From Macrocystis pyrifera (taxonomy: Eukaryota > Sar > Phaeophyceae > Laminariales > Laminariaceae): 64,000 bases of DNA. Of the stretch, positions 1-49,826 are shown in pieces. The notes under the pieces are model-generated. The model was not told where the DNA came from, did no database searches, and saw nothing but the letters and a program-made list of their open reading frames with translations. A program made the translations under genes and the position numbers. Within the stretch, counting starts at the first letter, position 1. The number at the start of each line of letters is the position of its first letter. The stretch is from NCBI GenBank assembly GCA_031763025.1, contig JASSKH010000016.1, positions 5,332,001 through 5,396,000 of the forward strand, given 5' to 3'.

Positions 1-222
1 GCTGTCATCCAAGAAAGTACGCCTGAAAAGCGGTTCTTAGAATATAGGATGGAGCTCATCCTTCATGCGACTCGCCGGATACCTCACGGCGCTTCGCAAA
101 GCTTGGTGCAGGCAATGTCTCCTATCTTGTCGGTGAAAACCCGACGTGCTCCGTCCCGGCACTGTAGGGATGCGAGGGTCTATGACCACACGACTACGGC
201 CACGCATGATATCGAGTACACC
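1..222 (+). mobile_element. SINE-like poly-C element (left end outside window)
   Basis: Matches the family core: GCGGTTCTTAG, GATGCAGCTCA-like, GGTGAAAACCCGACGTGCTC, TAGGGATGCGAGGGTCTATG, ending ATCGAGTACA and a C-run. Confidence 0.7.
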
Positions 223-544
223 CCCCCTCCCGTTTCGGCAACGCCTCCAACTCCCTCAAGCAACTCAGGCTCGAAAGAGATCCACTGAACGGCCTGACTC
301 TTTCTTGACCCTGGGTTCGCTTGATTGTCTTGACGCCCAAAGACTTTTGCTGTAGCTCTTATCAAGACTATGGACGGCTTGACTATTTCGACAGCGAACG
401 GCTTTCAGTCTCGACGGTGGACACACGCATGGCTTTAGCCCTTGGCGCAGAACGACGGTCCTTCAACTTTTCAACGCTACGTACGTACGGCGACTCAACT
501 TTTTTCTTCTGTAGATGATCTTGTTCCTAACCCGCCGCTTCGAG

Positions 545-742
545 ACGATGTGCAAGGTCCATACGGTAGTACAGACCCAGCCCAGGAAACACGTCCCATA
601 TCGTGCAGGTCGTACGGATCCCGCCCGGAAACATGGGCTAGATCATACAGATCATACAGGTAAGGAATGTAGATATATCTGCCCTGAAAGATCTAGATCC
701 ATGAAACGGGAATCGATGATCTATCTGGCCGAGATGTGAAAC
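545..742. mobile_element. MITE-3 fragment
   Basis: Shares CAGGAAACACGTCC, GATCTAGATCCATGAAACGG and the end GAGATGTGAAAC. Confidence 0.5.
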
Positions 743-867
743 ACTCTGTCTAGTACCAGGTGCTTTTTTTTTTTTTTTTGTTTTGTTTTCAAGCTACAAA
801 GTGTGTTTTTATTCACCCTTCCGAGTGTGTTCGCGTTTGTATTGCGGTGGTGAACGACAGGGAGCCG

Positions 868-38068
<37,201 letters not shown>

Positions 38069-38670
38069 TCTCTGGTCACTCACTCATTGACTCACTCACT
38101 CGCCTTCTTTTGTTTGCTTTTTTTGTTGTCTTTAGTTGGTTTTTCTTAAGTCTGCTTTGTTTTTTTGTCTTTATTTTTTTTCTCTGTCGTTTGCATTTCT
38201 TTTGTCAAGTTGTGTTCTTTTCTTCTGTGTCGTTGACGTCCCCTTCTTTGTATCCTTTCGATCGTTACCCTTGTTCTCGTCTCGCGTCCTTTTCTTGTCT
38301 CCTGTTTTTTTTTGTTTCTTACTTTTTTTCGTGTTTCGCCAATTTTTAGGCATATTATTTTCTGCAGAGTCAACGGTATATATATCATACCAGGTATACG
38401 TACGTACGCATCGGTGATTTTTCTGTAAATCTAGTAATTTCCGAATTTTGCATTTCTCACACCAAGATGTCGTGTGGTGTTCCTTTTCTGACGTACTGTT
38501 TTGTGGTATCATACCTGCATACCAGGTGCGTATGTTCTTGTAATTTTCTTTTGTCTCCTGTGTCTTTTAGTTTTTTTATTCTTGAGTATTTTTGTGTTCG
38601 CTTTTCTTTCTGTTTAAAAGAAGCCACGCCGTAGTTGCTGCGGAGCGCGTGCGCACGAATTGGGTGTGTG
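38069..38670 (+). other. 3' flank of the TPC gene
   Basis: T-rich sense strand (TTTTTTGT, TTTCTTTTGTC) with two ACCAGGT motifs. No clear polyadenylation signal or further exon was recognised. Confidence 0.5.
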
Positions 38671-39187
38671 TGTGCTCTTGTAACGCATGGCCGTAGTCGT
38701 ACGACCATGAACCCTCGTATCCCTATAATGGCGGGACGGAGCATGTCGGGTTTTCACCGACCAGGCAGACATTGCTTGCGCCAAGCACGAAGCGCGGTGA
38801 GGTGTTCAGTGAGTCGTATGAAGGGCGAGGGACATTCTGTTAAGAAGCGCTTGTGAGGCAGACTTTTTTGTATTTGGGTGACAGCGCCGAATTCACTGAT
38901 TTGTTTTCTATTGTGGCCCCTTCCTGAGGCAGCAAATGGGCATACTATGTAACTGCCTCGTGGGTGCCTTGACATATATGGTACCTGGTACACACTTCGT
39001 GATGCGATCATTCCCCTTCCACGGAGTCAACGTTCTCCACCCCGCACAAATGGTCCACCTCGACCGCCCGCCATGGTGACCGCCAAAAGACAAACGGCGC
39101 CCTGGTTGTCGAGCTCATGCAATGATCAGCGTGTTTCAGAGCATCGTTGCCAACCGACGCCATCCCAACGTATATAATATATATAGC
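38671..39187 (-). mobile_element. SINE-like element, full length, no G-run left
   Basis: CGCATGGCCGTAGTCGTACG to CCCAACGTATATAATATA. An old copy in the 3' flank of the TPC gene; its homopolymer flanks have decayed. Confidence 0.7.
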
Positions 39188-39234
39188 TCGCATACATTAT
39201 TGGTGGGCGAGGGGGCGCAGCAGACAACGGGGAT

Positions 39235-39935
39235 TCTATTTTTTGGTGTCATCATTATGGTCACCGACCGGAGCCCGGGCGCAGGTTTTTGTCGAGTTTT
39301 TGGTTTCGGCCACCAGTCGTCTGTTTTTTTTTCGAATGTAAACGTTTTTCTTCCTGCTGTGGGGCGACGCAAGGAAGAAGACCGTTTCGATTACTTCGGT
39401 GGCGTTATTAATAGCACGGGCACTAACGAGGGCCCGGGTGCAGTTTCTCGTCGAGTTTGGCGTTTCGGGAAATCAGGTGCCTATTTTTCGGGTGTGATTT
39501 TTTTTTTGTCCTGCTGTCGTGCGACGCAATTAAAAAGTATGTGGTTTCGAGTGTTTCGATGGCGTTATTATGGGCACCTACCGGGGCTCGGGCGCAGTTT
39601 TTTTTTCGAGCTGCAATCAGTCGTCTCTTTGTTTCGGGTGTGAGCATTGTTGTCCTGGTGTGGGGCGACGAATGAGAAATCGGGGTCTCTAGTATTTCGG
39701 TGGCGTTTGTAGATGGCGTTATCGTGGGCGACGACTGGGCCTGGACGCAGAGTTTCGTGGAGCAGAGTTTCGTCGAGTTTGACGTTTCGGTGAATCAATC
39801 GTCTATGTTTTTTGGGTGTGTGAACATTTTTGTTCTGCTGTGGAGCAACGCATGAAAAAACGGGGTTTCGAGTTTTCGGTGGCGTTAGTAAGGGCGCCGA
39901 CCGGGGCCCGGGTACAGGTTTTCATCGTGTATGAT
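39235..39935. repeat. Minisatellite, about 180-bp unit x 4
   Basis: Units share GTGGCGTTAT, GGGGCCCGGGCGCAG, TTTCGTCGAGTTT, CAGTCGTCT and GTGGGGCGACGCA. Confidence 0.8.
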
Positions 39936-41009
39936 GAACGTTTTCTTGTTGTGTGTTTTGAGTGAAGGATGGGAGATGCCTCGGCTTGTCATAGCGAACA
40001 GAAATAGTATATCCCCTTTGGATCTGGTGTAAATCCCAAAATTATGCCAGGTGAGGTCGTATCAACGGTCTTGTCAGCGGTCCTATCAGCCATTGTCAAG
40101 TGAGAGCGCGCGGCAGTACGACTGCTGTAGTATCTCCATGCGGCTTATTAGTTGTTGGAGATGCCTTTGAATTGCATGTTAGCTCGGGTACGCCCAGCCC
40201 CCTTTGTCTCAGCAGCGCAGGGCTGCTTCGTGGGACCGATACCGCAATCGTCACTTCTTTCGTCACCTTTTTCCGGCATTTTTTTTCTCGTTGAAGTCCC
40301 CGAGGGGTTAGTTTCGTAGTTTTTTTGAAACTGCATCCATGTTTTTGGGGTACCAATTACGTGGAATTGGAGTCGGATGCTTTTTGCGGTAATAAAAGGG
40401 TTGGGAGGGGTTTCTGCAACACATTATATTATCGGTAAAATATCCGCGTGTTTTGATATGGTTAAAATCGCGCGCTGTTGTTTGCGTAACGATTGAGCTC
40501 TTTTGTTTTGTATTTTGTTTGTTTTTTGGGTGACAGTGCTTGTGGAATGTACGTTTTTTTGTTGTTTGAAAGTATTTTTCGGGAGGGATGGGGGATGGGG
40601 GAGAGGCAATCAAGACGAGTGTTTTTGAGCAGCCTCTTTGCCTCCCCGCCGGCGGTATTGTATCAAGGGTACGTTTAGTAGGGTGTGCGCTCTGGATGTA
40701 CGCGGACATTACCCGTGTGTCCGGATATCTACCCAGGTATGCGGTTATCTACCCGGTATATCTGCTCGGATATCCGAGCATGCATCCGGACATCTGACAA
40801 TCCAGCTGGGTATGACCAAGATAGCCAGTTTTGGTGCCTGGGTACTCTAGAGTAGACCCTACTGAACATACGCTTGGCCATACCAGGGTATAAGTCAGTG
40901 ATATGAACCGTTGATGACGATGATTATTTGTGACGTGCTTTTTGTTCCAACGGCGACACCATTCTTGAAGGACGCATCCTCCTCGTTGCTTGTGCTCAAT
41001 TGGCAGGGC
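39936..41009. other. Intergenic, no gene seen
   Basis: Unique-looking sequence with a short CCCGGATATC/TATCTACCCGG repeat (40720-40800). No supported coding exon. Confidence 0.4.
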
Positions 41010-41750
41010 TGTGAGTTTGGCTGACTATAAGTCAGCGACTAGGCTGACTATAAGTCAGCGACTAGTTATTAGTTTTCTACTTTAGGTTTTAACAGCTCGT
41101 CTTCGTGCGGTAGTTTTAAGCAGAATTCTCCGTCATTTGTGTGTGATTGAACGCGTTTATAGCTCGACTTGTGTTTCATCGATGGACACTACGTCAGTTA
41201 ATTGGTTTTACTTCGCCGCCCAACGAATGGCTTGCCGTGAGTTCCAGCCAATTCACAGGCCTCCGGGCTATAGGGTGTACCAAGGGTGTTCACACTTTTT
41301 TTGGTACAGGCGCAGTAATGTAGTCTATTGTATACTTGGTACAAGGTACGGTACGAGTATGCAAGTAGTGAGCGCGATCGAAGTACGACACACAGCTTGC
41401 AAAAATGATTTTTGACGAAATCGTCGATCTCGCAGCTGATGGTTGTTTTTTTTTTTTTAGGTTTAATATACGTGGTACATAGTGTTATTATTAGTATTCT
41501 GCACCGATATTCGTAGTGTATGCTATAACCGTGTTGGGTGGGTTCGGGCATATAGCCACCTGAAAAAAAAAAAGAGGTCTTCCCAATCGTCTACGAAGAG
41601 AGTGTAGCAGTGGTATGAGTGTCGTCATGCCGAAGGCGTGCCGTAAATCTCCCTGCGCTGCCCTTCGGACGCATCCACTATCCCCTGGCCCAGCAGCCAG
41701 CCCGGGCGGGCTGCTGTTGTGTGGCCGATGCTATGATTGTCTTGTTTTTG
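41010..41750. repeat. Dispersed repeat R-C
   Basis: Begins with two copies of GGCTGACTATAAGTCAGCGA and ends CCCTTCGGACGCATCCACTA ... GTGTGGCCGATGCTATGA. Confidence 0.45.
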
Positions 41751-42083
41751 TTTGGCACTTTTTTCCACTAAATTCCCAATGGAGTAGAAGTGGAGCTCTA
41801 CTACTTGTGTGTAGACATTCCTTTTGCGGGGGGGGGAGGGGGGGGGGGTGCGGGGTTGGGACTCTACTATTTATATATATGGTACGTGTTTTCTACCAGT
41901 AAGTCGGCTTGCGATGGGGTGTGGTTGAAGCTCTGCTGTTTATAAACATTGTGCCAGGTGCTTCTTTCCTGCCTGTAGGGCGGCTCTCCTGGTGAACGGG
42001 GAGGGGGGGGGTGGAGTGGGGTTGACGCGATGCTATATATGAATGGTACTTGTTTGCTTGTAAGACGGCCTTCCTTGTAGGAA

Positions 42084-42147
<64 letters not shown>
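42084..42147. repeat. G64 homopolymer
   Basis: Sixty-four consecutive G at the tail side of the reverse-oriented SINE-like copy. Confidence 0.9.
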
Positions 42148-42148
<1 letters not shown>

Positions 42149-42363
42149 ACTCATGTCATGCATGGCCGTAGTCGTATGGCCATAGACCCTCGCATCCCTA
42201 CAATGCCGGGACGGAGCACATCGGGTTTTCATCGACCAGGCAAGACATTGCTTGCACCAAGCGCGAAGCGCAGTGAGGTGTTGAGTCGCATTAAGGGTGA
42301 GCTGCATCCCACTCCTGTAGAAAAACGTGTTGTGAGGCGGACTTTCTTGCGTTGGATGTCTGA
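42148..42363 (-). mobile_element. SINE-like element inserted in a minisatellite G-run
   Basis: Flanked left by G64 and right by GAGGGGGGGGG, inside one unit of the minisatellite at 41785-42850. Confidence 0.75.
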
Positions 42364-43124
42364 GGGGGGGGGCGATGGAGTTCAAACTCAACTATTTATA
42401 CGAAGTATGAATGGCACTTATTTTCTTCCGGTGAGACGGCTTTTCTCGTGGGGGGAGGTTGATCGGGTGAGTTGAACTACTGTTAATTCTACTCTTTAAG
42501 CAAATGACACCTGGTACTGGTACTTGTTTTCTAATTGTGTGGTGACGTTCCTTATGAGGAGAGGGGGCGCTGGAATTGAAGCTCTACTATTTGTACGAAT
42601 GGTACGAGTGCTGGTTCTTTTACCTGCCAGGCGGCCTTCTTCGCCGGCGGAGGAGGATGAAGTGGGGTTGAAACTCTACTATTTATGCGAATGGTAGTTG
42701 CATTCTGCATGTGTAACAACACTCCTTGTGACGGAGGGCGGGAAGCGGAGCAGAGTTGAAGCTTCCCTATTTATATAAATGGTACATATGTTCTACCTGT
42801 ATGACGGCATTCCTTGTGAGCGGGGAGGAAGGGGGGTTCCAACCGTGTAATTATTTGCAACCCGATTGGAGCTCCAAAAATTGGAAGTGTAAGACGTCCA
42901 TACATACATATATACTCGAAGTAACATCGTTTCAGTCCGGAGAGGGAAAGGTAGAGTGGCGTGTAACTTTTTGTTTTCGGCTGTGCCAGCGCGGGGGGGC
43001 GAGTGTTTTTGTTGTTTCTGGTGTTGTCGCATGGACGACTTAGCACACGAAAGGTTGAGTTGAAATATAGTTGCATATACACACATACGTGGTACAGAGT
43101 ATACGACCCCCGTTGAGAGGGAAG

Positions 43125-43615
43125 AAACAGGAAATCTTGGCTTGGCCTTATTACGTGGGAAATAGTGTGCTCTACAGTGACTTCAAGTACTTCAATGAAA
43201 CCACGTCCAGATTTATTATTTCTTTGGTCTAGCCTGGATTTCTTGCGTGAAAAAAAGTTGTTCTACACAGCATTCAAGATTATTCAAGATATCGGCGTTG
43301 GCATTTCTCATTTCCCTGGGCTCGTCTGAATTTCTTACGTGAAAAAGACCGTGTTCTACACTGATTTCAAGATAATACAAGATAACCGCGCCAGGATTTA
43401 TGAGGTCCCTGACCTACGTAGCCTGGATTTCTTGCGTGGGAAAACGCAGATTTCTTACGTGGGAAATAGTGTGTCGTACATTGAATAAAAACACTCGTTG
43501 GGGTTTCTTATTTTCCTGGCCCAGCCTGCATTTCTTACGTTGTTAAGAGTACGTTTTGGTCCAAATTCAGGACAACTCGACATCTGCGTCGGGACTTCTT
43601 ATTTGCCTGAAAGTC
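43125..43615. repeat. Minisatellite, about 110-bp unit x 5
   Basis: Units share CCTGGATTTCTTACGTG, GTGTTCTACA and TTCAAGAT. Confidence 0.8.
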
Positions 43616-44349
43616 TCAGCCTGAGGCTCTCGTAGTGCCCGTGTTCTCACTGGTACTATATATTGGTGTTCTGTACCAATACTGTAGACGACCCATCGAG
43701 GGGAATAAGGAGAGGGATAATGAACCGAACGAAGAGTAATCCGTTGTGTATTGAGAGAGGTATTCAGGTGTTTTGTTTCGTTGGTGTTGTGGAGTTGAAG
43801 AATTGACCCTGACCGCAGCAAACGTGGTATTGCCTGCTTTATTGCGTGAGTGCCGGTACGAGGTGGATGCGGCGCGGGACGGTGCTATAGCGGATTGGTA
43901 AAACACACACCAACAGACAGTGCTGCTACACTATTAAAGAGCTGTTGCTGGGCCAGGCATCTCGTGGCGATTTCTCGTTATTCTCCAATTTTAACCCTTT
44001 TGACTGCTGCAATAAGTATTCCACACCTTTTCCGTAGGTTCTCCTATGGTCTCCTCAAGCGGAAACTCCGAAACACGTCGGCCTCGAAACAGTGGTTTTA
44101 CGCCAGTTTACGGTACGAATCGGCCGCTCAGGCGCAACAAATATTACGATACACAGACTCGTATCTAAGGAGGGAGGGCGTGCGCTGCCCTCGCGCAACT
44201 TGGAAGCGTGTGTGCCACAGTGAAAGTGCTCGACTGATGCGTGTATTATACGTACACGCGTTTTGTCATCGCTCTATACCTCGCCGTGCGTGTGGCGCCG
44301 ACACCAAGAAGCATGAACTATCTGTCAAGCGGGAGACGCCCCCTAGAGG

Positions 44350-44650
44350 CGCTTGTTGCGGCTGTTGAGTTGCGCCAGACAGTCCACCAAGGAGAGCAAG
44401 CAGATCGATCGGGACTAGCTAATTGGCTGCACGAGCTTCAGCCCAGAAGAAAAAAAATATGTTTCGTTTAAAGGTGCTTTCGGGGCCAAAGAAAGGTGCA
44501 ACAAAACGAAGGGAACTATGAGAGCGGATGAGAGAAGAAAAGAGTGAGTCAGGCGGGTGTAACCTTGATCAACCCGGCAAGATGTATGCACGTACTTACT
44601 GATGCTATAACAGAAGACTATCACGACCCCTCGATGGAGGTGACAATGCC
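44350..44650. repeat. Dispersed repeat R-B, copy 1
   Basis: Similar to 47240-47610: shared words include CAGACAGTCCAC, GAGAGCGGATGAGAGAA and GGTGGGTGTAACC. Divergent; no termini recognised. Confidence 0.45.
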
Positions 44651-44681
44651 AAATTTTACCCTAAGCTGTCGAACATAGAAC

Positions 44682-45565
44682 TACTTACAGATATCTCATT
44701 CTCTGAGCGTGCTCGGTTGGTACATCCCTGGCCTCTCAGAGCTCCCACTTGGGAATCGCCTCCTTTTATTACTTGCTGGACCTTTCCAGCGGTTCTTTGT
44801 TTTCTCCAGTTCTCTTGCTTCGTACTTAAGTTCTTCTGCCCTTTTTTTTCTTCTTTCGTTTCGTGTGCGTGCGTGCACTTGGAGCACGGCACCGCGGGCG
44901 AGTCCGGCGCCGTCGCGGGTGTCAGCGGGTGCTGGCGGGTAGAGCGGGGGTTGCAAGGAGTGTGGCCGCCGTCGTCGTGGCTAGGCGTTGCGTGTGCCTC
45001 GAGACACGAGGGAAGCATGAATGGGCTCTGTCTGGCCTCCATTTGTGATTTGGATAGGATGTGTACGAGTTTATAAGGGTCATTCGGGATTGCAAGATAA
45101 TATTCAAGCGGTGCTTATTTTTGCGACCGGGCTGAAGCTCAAAGAAAGAGAGAGCTACGCAGTCTGAGCACCAACATTGTCGAGCTGGCGAAAGACGGCC
45201 ACGGTGAGCACCGGGGTTCACGCGAGGCGGGCGACGGGGCTCACTGTGTCAGAGAGTGAGGAAAGCTTTTCCCGGACCGAATCGGTGGCGAGGGAGTCGC
45301 GAGAAGGGCGGGCGGTGTACGAGGCTGAGAGAGAAGCTCTGCTGTTCGATTTTTTCTTTTTTGACGGATGCAAGGTGTTCCAATCAGGCAGAAAATTATT
45401 ACATGAGGAGACAGATTTTTTTTTTCTTTCCGAAATTTTCGGTTTCATTTTCATTGTTTTTGCGGTGATGCTGTGCCGTGCTGTGCTTTCTCTTTCGTAC
45501 GTACAGCAAGCGTGTCAAAAGAGGAAAATGGTTACCCTACCTGGGGTATGTACGTACGTACGGCA
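44682..45565 (+). repeat. Dispersed repeat block R-A, copy 1
   Basis: About 880 bp with strong similarity to 63091-64000, from TCTCTGAGCGTGCTCGG through a T-rich tract to ACCTGGGGTATGTACGTA. It has no terminal TG...CA and no flanking duplication I can see, so its class is open; it could be the 5' region of a retrotransposon or a small gene family. Confidence 0.7.
45165..45360 (+). pseudogene. Degraded copy of the 63565 reading frame
   Basis: Matches RRATGLTV...SFSRTESVARESREGRAVYEAEREAL, but the start codon is CTG and a 1-nt insertion near 45190 breaks the N-terminal frame. Confidence 0.4.
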
Positions 45566-45568
45566 TGT

Positions 45569-45832
45569 GAGCGAGCGCAGCGGGCGGAACCGCCCGCGGC
45601 GCAATGTGGCGTCCGAGCTCTTTTTTCCTGAAGGATGGCGGCGCGACTCTTGGCATTATCAAGTCGCCAGTTTGCAACTACATTCAAAATTTCATAAATT
45701 TATAAATTCACAAAGAAACTATATTCAATCATGGAGCTCTATCCGCTTCGAATAACTGATGTACTTTTCCTTCCTCAGCGAGCGCACCAGCAGGCGGCGT
45801 AGGCCGCCCGCGGAGCGAAGCGCCTTGTAGTT
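45569..45832. repeat. GC-rich inverted repeat pair
   Basis: GAGCGAGCGCAGCGGGCGGA, ACCGCCCGCGG hairpin (45572-45606) and AGGCGGCGTAGGCCGCCCGC with GGAGCGAAGCGCC (45790-45832), about 190 bp apart. Probably ends of a small element; class unknown. Confidence 0.4.
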
Positions 45833-45918
45833 ACTTACTCAGTCCCGTGTGGTCTAACTGTTCGTGCTTATACGAGAGCAGGACATTTCGTGCCCGAAGT
45901 TTTCTGACGGTCAATGTT

Positions 45919-46169
45919 TTAGGTTGGAATTTGTTCTTGATGAAAGTTCCTTGGTCGACATTGGTGGTTGTCCGGAATCGTGACGTCTTTTTTCGGAAAA
46001 ACTAAAAAAGTTGTAAATCGGCCGTGGATGATGACGTCAGGCTTATTTTTTATTTTATTTTACAGTAGAAGAAAGATGGCGAAGTTGTTAAGACTTTTTT
46101 TCGAAAAGTGACGTCATGATTCGGGATGGCGACAAATGTCGCTCAAGGAATTAAAAAAATCCAACCTAA
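45919..46169. mobile_element. Long-TIR element with TGACGTC motifs
   Basis: About 95-bp imperfect inverted arms: TTAGGTTGGAATTTGTTCTT versus the complement of AATCCAACCTAA. Each arm carries CGACATT, TCC-GGAATC and TGACGTC. The centre includes an extra ATGACGTCA. Non-coding. Confidence 0.65.
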
Positions 46170-47239
46170 CGGAACGACCGATCAGAAAACTGCGGGCGTG
46201 AAATGCCTTCCAGACCCCTTTTGCTGTTCTCTGTACGTTTATGTGTACTTGCCAATGGAATCTGTTGCTATGTCATAACAAAGCTGCATTACTCCTTTGT
46301 CACTACAAAATCAGCCGTTCCTGTTGCGCTTACGACAGGTGGTCAACTTTTCTCCAGCGAACGCAGACAACCTCAAATCGTAACCTGCCAATATAAAAGC
46401 GTATTGGTGTGACAGGTTTGAAGCAGTGACGAACAAACGAATAGCAAGAAAGTACCCACAAACCTTGGAACCCACACGGGTATCGTAACTAGTACCTACC
46501 AAGTACCTAGTATTGACAGACGAAAATACTCGGTACGATATTACTTCGCGCATTAAATATTACCTGCTACGTACGCCCTTGTTGGCGGTAGGTGTTACCT
46601 CGTACTCTGCAAGAATGCCAACCGATTAGAGCAGTGATATGTAGCGTGCTCTTAGAACACAACTCATGTAACATGGTGTTGTAATGCCCGAAAGATAGAT
46701 GAACACTTACAGAGAGGATTTGACGCCGTACGTACAGTAGAATGGGGCAAGATGTATCACGTGCTACTGCTATGCTCTCGATGATTATGATCGTAGCAGC
46801 TCTGTCGAAAGTAATTGCCGTTGGTCGTGGTAGCAGGCTCAGGGAGATGACGATGACCGTGCCAACTCTGGGGAGAAGCTCGGAGCGGACGCGCAAGTCG
46901 GGTCTCAAGCGTATTCTTCACTTGATGTTCCCGATGACTACTCAAAGTTGTTGTGTTATTGACCCGGAAGGTCGGTAAATCCCTGGGGTAGTCACGGGAA
47001 CGTTTCGCGTATTCCATAAAAGGCCTTGTTCGATTTGAAAACAGGGAGGAGTTCGGCTTCCTCTATCTCTTAAACCACCAATACATGTGAGCAACAGCGA
47101 GGACTTGCTCACTGCGCAAAACCTAGCCGGGGATACTTCCTACGTGTCCGCATACGTAGCGGTCACCTAACACAGCTCTAGCTCTGCAGTGCTTGCGTAA
47201 TCCGAGGCTCATAACCTGTTGTCGGAAAATGACCACACT
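46170..47239. other. Intergenic, no gene seen
   Basis: Unique sequence; a short GTACCTACCAAGTACCTAGTA palindromic stretch lies near 46492. No supported exon. Confidence 0.4.
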
Positions 47240-47610
47240 AGGCGTGTGGTGCGGCTGCTGGGTTACGGCAGACAATCCACAGGAGGCAAGCACTGTCAGG
47301 CGGTGGTCAACCGGCTGGTTGCACGAGATTCAGCTCTGCAGAAAGTAGGTTGATATTGAAAGATGGCACTCTCTGCGCCAAAGGTGGAAGAAGACGAAGA
47401 AAAAAGTGAGAGCGGATAAGAGAAAAGAAAAGTACAGTAGATGAAATAAAATATGAGATGGATGAGAGAAAATTAATGAGTGAGGTGGGTGTAACCATCC
47501 TCGATGAGCTCTACCAGATACACGCGGTTATACAGATGTACCCTACGGTCCACTTGCCCGCAGAAATATTCCTGGATGATGATTGCTCGTGGAGGTGAAC
47601 CCTTATTGAG
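47240..47610. repeat. Dispersed repeat R-B, copy 2
   Basis: Partner of 44350-44650 in the same orientation. Minus-strand reading shows a short protein-like stretch at its right end, possibly element-encoded. Confidence 0.4.
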
Positions 47611-49603
47611 GCAACCATTGCATGCTATCGTCAACGTCCGGACGAAGGCTCTTCTCATAGTGCGAACGGGTGTGCTACTTTCTAGTTATTTTTTCACCGA
47701 CTACCGAATGGCACTTATTACTAAACAAGGAGTTACACCGAATATTCACGGCCAGATGCTGTGCGTAGTACATCGTCGACAGACTACGTTACAACGTATT
47801 ATTATCTGTTTGTCGTATTGACGTATGCACTATGTCTATAACCTTGCCTCAATAGTACACAATGTTAATGAGCGTTTGACTCTGTGGATAGGCTGCGTAG
47901 TGCACCTACCTGCTACGGACGATTTTTCTACCGATAAGCGACCCAACAGACCACTGGCTACTGCTGTTGTAGCAGAATACCTAACATGAACACCATCAAT
48001 TAATGGTTCTGACTGGGTCTTCTCGTTTCTGTCTTGTGCACTCTCATTCAGGTACGAAAAAAACGTCAATCCAGTGGAGAAACGGGGAGGGAGGGAGGGT
48101 TGCTGTGCTAGCAGCAACGAGCTGCGGCACTTAAACAGCCGAAAACACGAATGATGAGATACCTTGATGTTGAGTTATTCATTGAATTGTTTTTATTGTA
48201 CTCGGGTCGTTGGAAACGTACATGATGGAATGTCTTGTCATTGCGCTATTAGTAGCAGCAATGCTCTTGTTGTGTAAGACTGAGTCCTACATCGTAACAA
48301 GATTGATTTTACGCGAGATAAACACGTGCGCCGTATGCAATCCGTACAAGTCCAGAAATTATAAACGATAAAATCGAAAATATGGAACCACTCCCCCCCC
48401 CCTCCCCCGGTTCGTTCGTTTGTAGAAAAGTTCCATCGGATAAATGCCTGATTTAAGTCGGAACGGATGTGGCAAGCCTCTCACCCTCCAACCACCCATC
48501 AGAAAAAGTTGAAATGTACGGTACATTGAGACCAGAATTATTGCAAACAAAATTATGATTATCTACTACTTTTTGAGTAGTATTTCGGAACAGAGAGAGA
48601 GACCCGAGGCAGGCGTCATCGAAGATCACCCGCAATAACAGTACATATTACTACTATTAGTATTACTATTATAGTATGCTCGTACAAATCCCGACGAGAA
48701 CGCGGCCTCATTCCGGGAAAACGCGGCCTAGCTCCGGTACAATGCGGCCTGATTTTGGCAAAACGCGGTCTAATTCCGGGAGAATGTAACGACACCCACG
48801 ATCCACCCCGCCACCAATCCAATGTAACCCTGTTGTGTTCTGCGGTGTCTGTTTTCCCTTTGATTATCGTACACCCACCCACTCCCCCCTATGTCCCTGT
48901 TATTTTTCTCATATCCACAGCATACACCATACACCAAAAATATACACTCGTAAAGTGATTTCACTCACCTAAAATAGGATACCGGTACGAAGCATCGTAC
49001 GGTAAAATATAGACTGCCATTCTGGGCGCAAAATGTAAGGGCTTTTTGGACTTCATATTTGTAGCCCAACGGGCTTTACATTCCCGTCCCGAGTGGTATA
49101 TACTATTAAGTAGCAGAATGAGTAGTAATGCCTCCTGTTTTCTGAACGAGGCCCCACAGACAAGCCTCCGAGGGAAGAAACACACAGACAGATAGAACCC
49201 CCCCCCTCGGTACGATACGCAAGCGTTCCGGCCGGTCAAAATATCATGGCACAATGATGATCAACAACGACAACAAACATCAACATCAACAACAGCTACA
49301 ACACCAACACCAACAGCAGCAACAACAATAACACCAGCGACAACAGTAGCATTCTTTAAGCCATTTGTTCAATAAATATTTCGTTTCTTTAAGAACAGGT
49401 CCCACAGCAACATAATAGCTAGCGCCAGGGGTATCGGGGACACGGAGCTGGCTAGCGCAACTGCCGAGCGGAGATTTCGAATGCTTTGAATAAAAGTATG
49501 AAACAACATCCGGAATAATAACCTGCGTAACAGGCCACATCGCGACGACAGGCTCCCAGTTCCCTTCCGTCCAAAAGCGCACCGAGAAAAGCTCGAACGA
49601 CAC
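47473..49603 (-). other. Region with minus-strand protein-like fragments
   Basis: Disconnected reverse-strand stretches look peptide-like: near 49600-49360 (VSYFYSKHSKSPLGSCASQL), 49254-48961 (SGRECKARWATNMKSKKPLH), 48635-48456 (HNFVCNNSGLNVPYISTFSD), 48117-47836 and 47658-47473. No chain of splice sites links them; a decayed element or gene is possible. Confidence 0.2.
48680..48785. repeat. Short minisatellite
   Basis: Four 27-bp units: CGGGAAAACGCGGCCTAATT type. Confidence 0.75.
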
Positions 49604-49826
49604 CTATTTGAAGTAGTACCGAACAGTAAGCAAGACACAGAAACAAAAACAGTTCGAGTCCACAACCCTGAAAGTAAAAGTAAACCTAGTTCCACACACA
49701 CACCGCCCCATCCCACCCCCACCCCACCCTCACCCCCACCCCAGCCAGCACCACTCTTTCGGATCGAACCGACAAGGTGGCACCGCTAACAAGGAGACCC
49801 CCCCCCCCCCGCTCTCTCCGCTCCCC

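Larger units (their letters stand above)
41785..42850. repeat. Minisatellite, about 100-bp unit x 10
   Basis: Units read GTTGAAGCTCTACTATTTAT, GAATGGTAC, TTTTCTACCTGTA, CGGCCTTCCTTGTG and a G-run. One unit is split by a SINE-like copy. Confidence 0.85.
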
